Shown here: one piece after another, positions 44,978-55,084 of the stretch | Layout of the letters: each line of letters opens with the position of its first letter | Position numbering within the stretch: the stretch's first letter is position 1 | DNA from: Asterias rubens | Taxonomy: Eukaryota > Echinodermata > Asteroidea > Forcipulatida > Asteriidae | Length of the DNA: 64,000 nt | Assembly (NCBI RefSeq): GCF_902459465.1 | Contig: NC_047063.1 | Location: 23,357,055-23,421,054, forward strand | Direction: 5' to 3' | Position numbers and translations under genes: made by a program | The notes under the pieces: model-generated | Database searches by the model: none | Told to the model about the DNA's origin: nothing | The model's input: the letters and a program-made list of their open reading frames with translations, nothing else

Positions 44978-46100
44978 TTGAAAGCGCTATGTTATGATAT
45001 GGGTGAAAGAAACATTGTAAGTGTTTGTGAAAGCCCCCCCCCCCCCTTACAACGGGCATTGTGTTTCTCACTTGGCACTTTATTCTTTAAGTTTAGTTTG
45101 AGTTTATTTGAAATAAATTGCATATTCCTCTTCCCGTTACCGTTTCTCGCACTGTCTACAATCAACATGTTGATTAATGTTTTAAAATGTATATAATAGA
45201 AACATGCAACATCTATTTCTGTTTGCAAAGGAGTCCAAGGTGTAGAACAAGTATGAAAAAACAACTGTAGGCCTACCGATATGAATTGCCGCTATAGGCG
45301 AGCACGCAGAATATTGATCGGAAATCTAGCAATCTAAAGGTGGTTCAGGAAAGGAGGGTTGGTGGGCGCTGTGAAATTATTTTACTCATTTAAAAAAAAA
45401 GACTGCACTCAGTAACAAATAATTTGAGAAGAGCTTTCTACATCATTATCTTTGATTTACGAAGTTTAGCGTAAATCAAATCTGTGGACGTTTGTGTTTC
45501 GTGTCGTACAAAAGGTAATCAAACCCTTTAAAACATAATAAGGAGTAAAGCAAAAATTACCTGAATTTATTTTAAAACTGAAATAAAAAGAAGCAAACAC
45601 GGACAAAAAAAATTGCGGGAAAACAGACCCAAGTGTTTATTACATCATTGAGGTTTAGACTAAATGAGTTTTTTCATCTTATTTTCAGCAAACCACACCA
45701 CTACTTGAAATTGGCACCACAATTCGGTGATTGGTGTTTTGAAATATAGTGCCTTTTCCCGATTGTTACCGCGCAGTGACTTTAGTTTTTTCGGAGGTCT
45801 TCAAAAATGTTCGATTTTTACAGTAATTCAAAAGGGGAATATTTCTCCGGAGGCTTTGTTATTGATTCAAAGTTTATTACTAACGAGCTTTCATATTGAA
45901 GCCTGTGATATTTCAATAAGAGTGCAGGGATACTCACTTTAACGAGTGTTGTATTTTCTATCTGACGTGGCTGGCATTATTGGATCTATGACTATCAGCC
46001 ATCTATACATGTGGCTTTTGAAGTTAGATCAAAATTTCTAATTGGGAAATATATTACCTCTGTTTTTAATCAATAACGCTGTCAATTTATTCAATGGTGC
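44978..46100. other. Intergenic, no gene recognised
   Basis: A C-run at 45037-45050. Frames of 71-90 codons lack domains. Confidence 0.5.
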
Positions 46101-46104
46101 TACC

Positions 46105-46300
46105 TCGTGAGATAAAGCACGGCACCTACAGGGCGTGTCGTTGCCTGTAGGGCATCGGACTCTAGCTCTGGTGCCTGCATGTTTCAAATCCCGGTCAAGA
46201 CACTTGTTTCCTTGAGTAAGACCTAAGTGTATTAATGCTTCTCTTCACACGAGAACGAAATTGGGTACATGTGTGAGGGAAGAGAGACGTTTGTTGTGAT
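46105..46300 (+). mobile_element. Probable tRNA-derived SINE, degraded
   Basis: A head with TGCCTGTAGGGCATCGGACTC and a decayed B box (GTTTCAAATCC) is followed by TTTCCTTGAGTAAGACCTAA and GGGTACATGTGTGAGGG, a layout typical of SINE bodies. Confidence 0.45.
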
Positions 46301-46320
46301 TGATTTAGCTTGGTGTTCTA

Positions 46321-46564
46321 CTCTCTTAATGTAAAAGAGTGAAAAGCACTCTTTGAAGAGCCATGTTATGTGGGACAACTCTTTTTCGAGTGGTCTTCCA
46401 CTCTTTTAGATAGAAGTTTGCATCTTTTTTGGTGATTTTTCAATTTGTCCTGGAGTGATATCCCTCTAAAAGATGAAATAACCACCACTCTTTTTGAAGA
46501 GCCATGTGAGGGATAGCTCGAAATGTAAAGATTGGTGTTTTTCACTCTTTTACATTTAGAGAGT
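46321..46564. mobile_element. CACTCTTT-type element, copy 2
   Basis: CTCTCTTAATGTAAAAGAGT to CACTCTTTTACATTTAGAGAG. Clear terminal inverted repeats, homologous to 8516-8750. Confidence 0.88.
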
Positions 46565-46611
46565 ACATATTAGGCAGCACACTAGGGATTACAACTTATG
46601 TCTCAGTGACC

Positions 46612-46771
46612 TGGGCCCAAGTTCATAAAGCCTGTAAGCACAACCACTCGCTACACACAGAATAGTACTGCTTATAGCAGAATCAGGCTACCAGCCCGAA
46701 AAAAAGGTTTTGTTTGCATAATGTTGTCAAGCAGTATTTTCTGCTTTATCAGCTTTATGAAATTGGGCCCG
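46612..46771. mobile_element. GGGCCCAAGTTCATAAAGC-type element
   Basis: GGGCCCAAGTTCATAAAGC to GCTTTATGAAATTGGGCCC, about 160 bp. Related in its ends to the GGGCCCAATTTCATGG family. Confidence 0.85.
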
Positions 46772-47227
46772 GGGATAATAACATTGGAGTGCTATAGAAG
46801 CAACTTTTATTAACACTACTTGACCGCTCGATGTAAAGCATTGGTTAGGGTGCGCGGATCAAGGGGGCGTGGGGCACATGCCCCCACCCCTTTCTTATTC
46901 AATCAAACTAAAGACCACCTGCATGTGGACATTTTATTTCAAAAGGTTGTACCGTTTTTGAGATAATGCCGAAAATCTGAAGTTGTATTAATGTCCACGC
47001 AGGAAGAATAACCCGTAATTGGAAAACACAAACTACCCAGACACGATTCTCAGATTGATTTTTTTTTTCAATTCCGTCCTCTAAAATCACATTCATTAGA
47101 ACAGTTGCGACTTAGAACAGTTACAATGTTTCAATCTGCCGCTTATTTGCCGAGAATGACAGGCGAAACTTAGTATTAAGAAACACAGTGAATTCGGCGA
47201 CAAAACATAGGCGATTAAAAATCTGAG

Positions 47228-47533
47228 TTAAAGACACTGGACACTATTGGTAAATATTGTCAAAGACCAATCTTCGCACTTGGGGAATCTCAACATATGC
47301 ATATTACATAAAAACCACCCTTGTCACACGAAGTTGTGTGCTTTCAGATGCTTGATTTCGAGACCTCAAATTCTAAATCTGAGGTCCCGAAATCAAATTC
47401 GTGGAAAATTACTTCTTTGAGCCGTTTCTCAGAATGTTTTATATTATTAACCCCTCCCAATAACTCGTCACAAGGTAAGGTTTTATGCTAATAATTATTT
47501 TTGAGTAATTACCAATAGTGTCCACTGCCTTTA
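47228..47533. mobile_element. TTAA-2 element, internally deleted
   Basis: TTAAAGACACTGGACACTATTGG to GTGTCCACTGCCTTTAA, with two interior gaps. Confidence 0.88.
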
Positions 47534-47536
47534 ATG

Positions 47537-47887
47537 CTTATAAAGGCATGGACACCTTTGGTAATTGGTGGACCAGTCTTCTCACTTGGTGTATCTAAAC
47601 ATTATTCACAATATAACAAACCTGTGAAAATTTGAACTCAATTGGTCGTTGAAGTTGCGAGAGAACAACAAAATCAATTCAAATAATACTATTTTAGTTG
47701 AAATTATTTCTTTCTCTGAAACTACTTCACTTCAGAGGGAGCCGTTTCTCACAATTTCTTTTTAACTATCAACAGCTCTCCATTGCTCGTTACCAAGTAA
47801 GTTTTCTCTCCATTGCTCGTTACCAAGTAAGTTTTTATCATAACAATTATTTTGAATAGTTACCAATGAGAGTCCAGTGCCTTTAAC
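47537..47887. mobile_element. TTAA-2 element, diverged, abutting the previous copy
   Basis: AAAGGCATGGACACCTTTGG to GAGTCCAGTGCCTTTAA. A 27-bp local duplication (CTCTCCATTGCTCGTTACC at 47777 and 47804) lies near its right end. It ends 43 bases downstream of the methyltransferase stop, so it lies in the 3' UTR. Confidence 0.87.
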
Positions 47888-47929
47888 CAGTTTGGATGAA
47901 ACGGAAAACACAAAATGATACATCGCTGG

Positions 47930-50900
47930 CTAAATATTCCCTTTGGTAATTTTTAGTATTGGCACCATAGCTTTCTCTTTAGAAGACTTCATGTAGGGAC
48001 ACCAGCGTGTTTCCACCAGCTCCCACAATCCCTTTTGGCGACTTGCCTCAATGGCTGCGTCCAGCTTGTCCTTCCATTGGTCAATGACTAAATCGTTCAA
48101 AGTGATCATGATGAAACCTCCTATAAAAAAGATAACAAAATTGCTTAGCCGAATTGGTTTACCAGACAAAATGCAGCGAAGTTAAAGTCAACTGGAAAAA
48201 AAAATTTCAAACATTAAAGTATATGTTTCTGTTCAATAAAATATTTTTTTGACTAATTGTTTTTAACGATTTATATTATGTTTATGATAAAATAAATAAA
48301 AAAAAGTTTGTGTGGGGGTGACTCCGCCTACCCCTTTTTGTGACGTCAATCGAGGCAGACTTTGCATCGATCGCACAGCGAACACACGTACGTGCAAGTA
48401 CATTCAAGTCCAGTCGTGAGTTTGTACGTTTCGAAAAAGTTTTTTTCTTAGATTTTTCCGGCAATGTCGACCAGGTGTATTGCTGCTAGATGCAGCAAAA
48501 GATGGGGTCAGTTTGCAAGTCTTTTCCATTGCTGTGCAGCAAACACTTCGAGCCGTCGTGCTTTAAGAATCTGGAATACACAACACATTTTGAAATGAAG
48601 AGAAATGTTCTTTTCTAAAACATAACGACATTCCAACAATTTTTCCAGCTGGTGGGAAGTCGAAGAAGGTATCTGAAAGACGTGATGAACCTAAATGAGC
48701 ATTTGCCTACAGTGAAAAAAACAGGTACTGTTTCAACACTTTGAGAGCACGTTTTTAGCTTGCGCCAAGCGTCACTATCTTGTGTTGGCACTGCATGCGA
48801 TTCATCGCGCCTCGATTGACGTCACGAACAGCGCCCTCTCTGGTCGGGCTAAGTTTCAAACTCGTAAATAACATGAAAACTAATTTTTTCTTAACCAAGT
48901 TAATTGTTTGTTCATATTCCACTCATCAAAACACATATTTTAGTAACAAAGGCTTTATTTTGACAAATACCACTTCCAGGTGACTTTAAGCATGTTTCAG
49001 CTTCTTGTGGAAAATGGGACAATCAAGCCATATACCAAAAATGCCAATTGCACAAGTGCTAACTGTGGACTGGGGTGTATGCTGGTCTAGCTATCAGTAA
49101 AACTTGATCGCTAGCTAGACCAGCATGCACCTCATTCCACATCATGCGCCCCACCCTCCCCATTGAAGGGACTGGACACATTATTGTCAAAGACCAGTAT
49201 TATCACTTAGCGTATCCCAAATTATTTTATGCATGAAATAAACAAATCTGTGAAAACTTTGACTCATTTTGGTCATCGAAATTGCAATACAGTGAAAGAA
49301 AAAACATCCCAGTTGCACAATAGTGTGTATGTTTTCAGCAAGCCTAAAAGAGATTCAGAAATTACACCTTTCTCAAAAACTAAGTTACCCGAGGAGCCGT
49401 TTTTCACAATGTTTTATAACTATCAGCGCCGCTCTCTGTTGCTCGTTACCAAGTATTTTTATGTTAACAACTTATGTTTAGTGACCAATAGTGTCCAGTG
49501 CCTTTAGCTATTATGCATTTCTTACCTGTTTTTGTAATGCGAATGAGTTCTGGGAAGCAAGCAACTGTCACGTGACCGGGCAATCCGAAAGTTCCAGCCA
49601 TCAAGACAGCGTCATAGCAATCTGTGGGAGTTTGGGGGAAATTGAGCAACATAAATGATAGCCTTCAAGCATGAATATTGAACATCAAATACCTCAAGGC
49701 TAGTGAATAATTACACAGTAGAGCCTACGTATTGTCACCTTTGACCTCGCATCAATAATCTGGAGGTTCGCAGTTAAATCAGATGTACATGTGTAGCAAA
49801 TAATGTAAGACTTTGGGACGCAAGGCGGCAGCAGACTTACCAGGTTATCTTCCATTGGGTGCATTCGATTAGCTTCCCTGGGTCGACCCCGATGTGGCGT
49901 ATTTTATTTTTTTCCAGGACGAACGTGGGCACACAATTACCCCACGTTCGTCCTCGAACCTGGAAAAAAACCTAGACAATTCATCAAGTGAGCCTTCTCG
50001 TCGTGACGTCAGTGCACCTCGGGCCAGCCCCAAGTGACCATCTCCACAAGCGGGGCACTTGGGGCTGGCCCGAGGTGCACTGACGTCACCACGGGAAGGC
50101 TCACGTGGTGACGTGTCTGGGGTTTTTCCAGGTTCGAGGACGAACGTGGGGCAATTGTGTGCCCACGTTCGCGAGCGCACTTCGGTGCTTTTGGAGTCTT
50201 GCTGTGAAACACAATGTGTTTTTGCTGGAAAAAAATAAAATACGCCACATCGGGGTCGACCCAGGGAAGCTAATCAAATGCACCCATTGTTTACACAGTT
50301 CTGACATGCGCACTTTACAAAGAAAACAATGGAAGTACCCGAGTGTAAGTTTGCTGCCACCTAGCGTTACAAAAGGCACCCATTCTGAATGCTAGGGGGA
50401 TCTAAGACATTAAATGAGGGCAACAAAAATCGCAGAATAATGGTAGTGACTGTGACTGACCTGTCGGGATTTGTGTCTGGTGCTCATCCAGAGTGTCACG
50501 TATGTAGTTTGTATACACACCCAGTGTCTTACTGTAGTCTAGCGCCCCCTGGGATTGATCAAAGGCATCGATGTTCCCGAATCCTTGAGTTTTCAACTGT
50601 TGGGACAACATGACATAATATAAACTGTGATTGTTTTTTCGTTGGCCCTGATCTGGCATAATGTCTGTCATGTTGCTATCCATACATGTCCAAAACAGTT
50701 ACTTACTTTTGGCCGTGGTTGACAACACTTTTTGCTGTAAACACCATGTAATGATAGTCTCTAATTGTGTTGGAGTATAGTACTATTCTGAAAAGAACTG
50801 AATGTTTCAATTCGACGTTTCATTCTCCAGAAGACGATCAGAGCATACTGATCAAAACGTCGAGTTTAAACCTACGGTTCTTTTCAGAGCCACCCAACTC

Positions 50901-53783
50901 AATTAGAGATTATCATTACATGGTGTTAGCGCAAACCAAGATCGTGATTCCACCGCAGTTTCAAATCCTACACATCTACTTTATAGTAGCCCGAATATCT
51001 CTGACGTCACACTTCAACCATAGCATGCGCGTGAAGGGCGCCAGATCGACATTCAGATCCAATTAAATGGAATCATTTTGGTATATTAAAGGCAGACACT
51101 GCATGGTCTTACATACCATGCAAACCATGCAGTGTCTGCCTTTATCTTTGCCTATAAATTTAGACTGGTCCTACTTCTTACGTATACAACTTTTTTTTGC
51201 AACGTCACAGCCCGAGTTTTTGCGAACCAAGATTGGAAAACTATGGAAAGCCATACATAGAAATCAAGAAAAGATCGCTATTTTTGGTAACAATGAAACC
51301 GAATTTGTTTATGTTTTGTTTAAAACAAAACTTATTATTACTAGAGGTATTTTACTTAATTGAAAGTTTGCAGAAAATGTTGAAAACATCTGTATTTACG
51401 ATTTAGTGTTTTCTAACATTCGGCCCGCCATGCCAACCAAGGCGGTTCGTTTATCAACAAAAGAAAGGTCTATCTCTGCAGTATAGCGCTACGACTTCAT
51501 GTGGCAAATGCCGATCTTTAATCTGTACAAACAGGGCAAAGAAAACGTAAAGAGATTTTTTAGGATTATTGACAAACGACAATACTCCAGAACTTCCGGA
51601 CAACAATCGTAAACACTGGTTTTAATTGGAGTTTGAAAAAAATCAAAAATCTTCTATTACATCTATGACGCCTTTTAGGAAAGCACTCGTGTGTGCTTAA
51701 AGACAGTGGACACTTTTGGTAATTGTCAAAGACCAGTCTCCTCACTTGATGTATCCCAACATATGCATAAAATAACAAACCTGTGAAAATTTGAGCTCAA
51801 TCGGTCATCGAAGTTGCGAGATAATAATGAAAGAAAAAAACACCCTTGTCACACGAAGTTGTGTGCTTTCATATGGTTGATTTCGAGACCTCAAGTTCTA
51901 AACTTGAGCTCTCGAAATCAAATTCGTGGAAAATTACTTCTTTCTCGAAAACTACTCCACTTCAGAGGGAGCCGTTTCTCACAATGTTTTATACTACCAA
52001 CCTCTCCCTATTACTTGTTACCAAGAAAGACTTGTTGCCAAAAAATATTTCGAGTAATTACCAATAGTGTCCACTGCCTTTAAGGTGGATACATTTCAAA
52101 CAAAGTATATTATGTTATACCTCCTCTCCGACCATCCCAGTTCCGGATGCTGCATCTAAGATTCTCGCCGTCTTATCAATGATAAAGTCGGCTGCAATCT
52201 TTGCCAGGTTGCTGGGAGCCAGGTAACCTTTGTGGCGAAGTCCCTACGACACAAAAGAAACAACAAGCAAACAAAGCAATAATATTTATTATAAACCACA
52301 TAGAATCCTCTAATTTGATTGGTTAAAAATACAGTCATTGATAAAGCTTGGCCCCCTTTTACTATCAAGATGACGTCATGACTATGCCCGCCCTGAAAAT
52401 AACGCAACTATGATATGTTTAACGATCTTTCTACGCAGACGACCTTTCACTTTGAAGAATCTTTATTCGGTATATAAAATAAATATTGATGATATGAGGG
52501 GCACAGTTAAAATTATAGCCCCAAGGTGATGTCAAAACCATGACTATGCCTCATATAAAGAATCCTCTAATCTGATTGGTTAAAAAATAGAGTCATCAGC
52601 TGGGCCCCCTCTTTCTATCAATATGACGTCATAGTTAACCATGCCCGGGGCATAGGAATCGACTAGAGTGCCGTGTCACGGTAGTTAGTTAACTTTTATT
52701 AGAAGGATCTTTATTCTGTACATAAAAGAAGTGTTGACTGCTTAATAATAATAATCGAGGCACAGTTAAAACCATAACTATGCTCTCATCTTCGCCTCAG
52801 GCATATTCATGGTTTTGACACCACCTTGGGCCTATAATTTTAACTGTGTCCCTCATAGCAGTCAATATTTCTATACTATTGCCCTGCTTCTCTGACCGTC
52901 CTGTTATGGTTGCGGTGTTCCGGGGATATCTGTCCGCCGGAGGTTTCGTCCCCTATACGGGGAGAACGAGGATGATTCAAAAGAGGGCGTTACTAGAAGA
53001 AGTTTGTACAGAGTATGGCTTGTGTCGCATGCAATTATGTCCTCTATGCAATACTATCCGGAGGACAAGATTGCATATGCAAAAATGTCCGCCGGACGGT
53101 TTTGCATATGCAGTCGTGTCCGCCCGGACGCTGCTGCACAATGCAATTGTGTCTGCCCGGACACATTTGCATATCCAGTTGTGCCCACCCCCGTGCAAAA
53201 ACCGTCCTTGCAGTAAATTAAACGCCCTCGGTCGACGGTACACGTTTGTCATTTTTTCAACAAGCTAAAGTGCATGTCATGAATGACATGGGAAATGTTC
53301 GGCCGTTGGGTATTCGCTGCAATCATGAAATACGTAAATATTCATGTTGCATATAGGCTACGTAGGTTCCGTGCATCCACGCTCGCTTACGCGCACACAT
53401 ACATACAGCCATGTACTTGCTCGCCGGACGGTTTTAGCCTATCCCCAGACACGATTGCATATGCAAAAGTGTCCAGCGAGGACAGTATTGCATGGCGGAC
53501 ACAATTGCATCTAACACCGGCCTATAAAAAGGTGTTACGAGAAACTGGTAATTGATTCTTTTAAAAGTTGGGGTGTAGCGATTGCAGATATTGCGCAATA
53601 CCCATGTTCGACCCCTGACCTTACCTCAGAGTGAGTGCTCGACCAATCGTCGTAAACCTTCGTCAGCTCGGGTCCGCCATCCGGTAAAGAATAGATCATA
53701 CCCCGGAAATGGTCAAAGCTCTTTAATAAAGATTGTAGTCCGTCGTTGTTACTACCAGTCGATTTGTCTTGAGGATCTCCCAT
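47930..53783 (-). CDS. METTL27: Methyltransferase-like protein 27 type, five exons
   Basis: A spliced minus-strand gene: exons 53783-53625, 52243-52121, 50596-50461, 49621-49526 and 48120-47930. All introns are GT-AG. Junction phases are 0, 0, 1 and 1, and the total is 705 nt, giving 234 residues (human METTL27 is about 245). The product is a predicted class I SAM-dependent methyltransferase. Exon 1 has a FDHFRGMIYSLPDG and VYDDWSSTH region, exon 2 the SAM-binding motif ILDAASGTGMVGEE, exon 3 LKTQGFGNIDAFDQSQGAL (motif II), exon 4 YDAVLMAGTFGLPGHV and PELIRITKTG, exon 5 GFIMITLNDL, the C-terminal helix and the stop at 47930. Start at ATG 53783. The introns hold a TTAA-2 copy (intron 2), the 437-bp fold-back (intron 3), and a THAP-like element plus another TTAA-2 copy (intron 4). 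The substrate is unknown in the whole family. Confidence 0.9.
48182..48989 (+). mobile_element. AAAGTCACCTGGAAG-type element, copy 2, in intron 4 of the methyltransferase gene
   Basis: TTAAAGTCAACTGG to CCAGGTGACTTTAA, 808 bp. An ATG at 48464 opens MSTRCIAARCSKRWG, then FASLFHC, resembling the first 25 residues of a THAP finger; the frame closes after about 42 codons. It lies 62 bases upstream of the exon 5 acceptor, so it probably reaches the branch-point region. Confidence 0.8.
49164..49506. mobile_element. TTAA-2 element ending 20 bases from a splice donor
   Basis: GAAGGGACTGGACACATTA to AGTGTCCAGTGCCTTTAG. The right end lies 20 bases inside intron 4, next to the donor of exon 4 (49526). 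Confidence 0.86.
49853..50289. repeat. 437-bp fold-back (near-perfect palindrome) in intron 3
   Basis: Three successive blocks pair with their complements. 49853-49917 pairs with 50225-50289 (contains AGCTTCCCTGGGTCGACC). 49918-49977 pairs with 50122-50180 (contains GAACGTGGGCACACAATT). 49989-50037 pairs with 50056-50106 (contains AGTGCACCTCGGGCCAGCCC). The loop is about 18 bases, and only one 44-base segment (50181-50224) is unpaired. The second block is itself a small palindrome (GAACGTGGG...CCCACGTTC). Overlapping frames on both strands are a by-product of the symmetry. Confidence 0.95.
50731..50936. repeat. TTTGCTGTAAACACCATG-type inverted repeat
   Basis: The left end AACACCATGTAATGATAG faces TATCATTACATGGTGTT. 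The middle holds a GACGTTTC...AAAACGTCGA pair and CTCCAGAAGACGATCAGAGC. One half matches 939-1060. Confidence 0.82.
51087..51145. repeat. Perfect 21-bp-arm hairpin
   Basis: TAAAGGCAGACACTGCATGG (plus T) faces its exact complement ending TGCCTTTA, with about 16 loop bases. Its AAAGGCAG end resembles TTAA-2 termini. It lies in intron 2 of the methyltransferase gene. Confidence 0.92.
51698..52083. mobile_element. TTAA-2 element, full length, intron 2
   Basis: TTAAAGACAGTGGACACTTTTGG to GTGTCCACTGCCTTTAA. Its right end is 38 bases from the exon 2 donor (52121). Confidence 0.92.
52297..52875. repeat. Two-unit tandem repeat, about 258-bp period, intron 1
   Basis: AGAATCCTCTAATTTGATTGG (52311) and AGAATCCTCTAATCTGATTGG (52559) start two similar units, each with a TATCAAnATGACGTCATG block and a GGCACAGTTAAAA block. 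The same block recurs near 60605-60650. Confidence 0.75.
53030..53245. repeat. Alternating GTCCGCCCGGAC / TTGCATATGCAA ladder, copy 1
   Basis: TTGCATATGCAAAA-type octamer palindromes alternate with GTCCGCCCGGACG-type palindromes about every 28-30 bases. The block recurs inverted at 59276-59490, including the outer GGGCGTTTAATTTACTGCA, and in part at 53420-53520. Overlapping frames on both strands are repeat artefacts. Confidence 0.85.
53420..53520. repeat. GTCCG / TTGCATATGCAA ladder, partial copy 2
   Basis: GCCGGACGGTTTTAGCCTAT, GATTGCATATGCAAAAGTGT and GGCGGACACAATTGCAT in series, 200 bases downstream of copy 1. Confidence 0.75.
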
Positions 53784-53879
53784 AACTGAAATTGTTGAAT
53801 ACAAAAGATAAAATCGAGAAACGATCAATTTTCAATCGTGGAAAGCATTGGTGAGGTATATTACATGTATTTGGTTTGC

Positions 53880-54035
53880 AGTTAACACTGTGTCTATTAA
53901 CGATGTGACCTGTGACATCACATGTTTACAAAAGAGCCACAGAGCCTGGACTTCCTGCAGACATGATTTGTACACAGCTCAAAGGAAGAAAATATGAAAT
54001 CTTATATGTTATGGAGATTGCGCTGTCTAATTCTT
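53880..54035 (-). repeat. Dispersed repeat, inverted copy of 18466-18660
   Basis: TGATTTGTACACAGCTC, TGTTTACAAAAGAGCCACAG and ATGTGACCTGTGACATCA are the complement of the copy at 18 kb. It lies about 100 bases upstream of the methyltransferase start. Confidence 0.75.
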
Positions 54036-54567
54036 ATCAACTTTTGATACGATGAAAGGGGGCACATCTCAAAACTTGTCCAGCTTGTACTTGCATAACT
54101 CTTGGTTTTATGTGGAAATTTTGGCACAAAATGTCAACTTTCCCATAGGACCAGTGTAGTACAGTGCCTGCCAGAATACTTAAAGAATGTCCAGCATGGT
54201 GCACAGTCTGCTGCCCTCACAGTTTTCAGAAGAAGTGGGGTTTGTGCATCAACTTTGAACAAGCCTCCTGATGTATGGACCTGACTGACAATTTCACTCC
54301 AAGGCTCCAGAGTTAGAGTGTTCTTTATTATCATTTGCATTATTATTATTTCTTCTTGACTTAATTCTGTCAGACTAAGTCTGGGGCATGCGCCACACCC
54401 TCTATATTTGTTGGCCATGATGTCACCTATGCACAAGGCCCTGTGCATGTTTCTTTGCCTTACCTTTGTCAGCATTGTTTACAAATTTCAGCTTGAATAT
54501 AAACTTATTCAATAGCAATCCACAGTCTACTACGGTATAGCCCTCCCCAAAGTCACCCCTCTTAAAG

Positions 54568-54975
54568 ATGGGATCATCGTCGTGGCTCTTTCAAGGAAAC
54601 TCGGCTCTGTCTCCAGTCTTAGAGATGAAAAAACACGTTATTTTGTACCTCAGTTTACTACTGCTAGTTAACGCATCTGATGTCGAGCTAAACCCTGGTC
54701 CACGAACCCCGAAATACCCATGCCAAATTTGCAGCCGTGCCGTAACATGGTTGCTTTGTGACGACCGTCAACAATGGTATCATGCTGACTGCATGCATAT
54801 GTCCACTCCAGTCTACATGTCGCTCAACAATGTTTCTTGGCACTGTGTGAACTGTGGTATGCCAAATTTTTCAACAAGCTTGTTCGAGTCATTCGTTGTT
54901 GATACTGAGAACTCTTTTTCCCACCGAGATAGTGACAGTATTTGGTTCAGCCACCACCCATACTTCTGTCTGTAG
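54568..54975 (+). pseudogene. LINE N-terminus: hydrophobic leader, 2A-like peptide, PHD-type finger
   Basis: From ATG 54568 (or the internal ATG 54625) the frame encodes a hydrophobic run (HVILYLSLLLLVNAS), then DVELNPGP (54679-54702), matching the D(V/I)ExNPGP ribosome-skipping consensus. A zinc-finger block follows: CQICSR...LLCDDRQQWYHADCMHM...SWHCVNC. Known from the family: such 2A-like sequences occur at the N-terminus of APE-type LINEs, including sea urchin ones, and some double as secretion signals. I infer the leader would be released at Gly-Pro. The frame closes at 54975, short of the endonuclease, which lies in another frame. Confidence 0.9.
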
Positions 54976-55084
54976 CGACAGTTTAAGTCCTGGACCCCTA
55001 TTGTCGTGTTCATCACCAGTAAATAGCCTAAATCCCACACTCATAGCGATAAGCCTGGAAACAAGTTTTAACTGTTAACTTCGA

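Noticed and set aside
49869-50395. Overlapping 80-100 codon frames on both strands
   Set aside because: By-products of the 437-bp fold-back, in which both strands carry the same text.
52846-53268. 140-codon frame with repeated CP motifs
   Set aside because: The cysteine-rich appearance comes from the GTCCG/TTGCAT ladder read in one frame; the same happens in five other frames.
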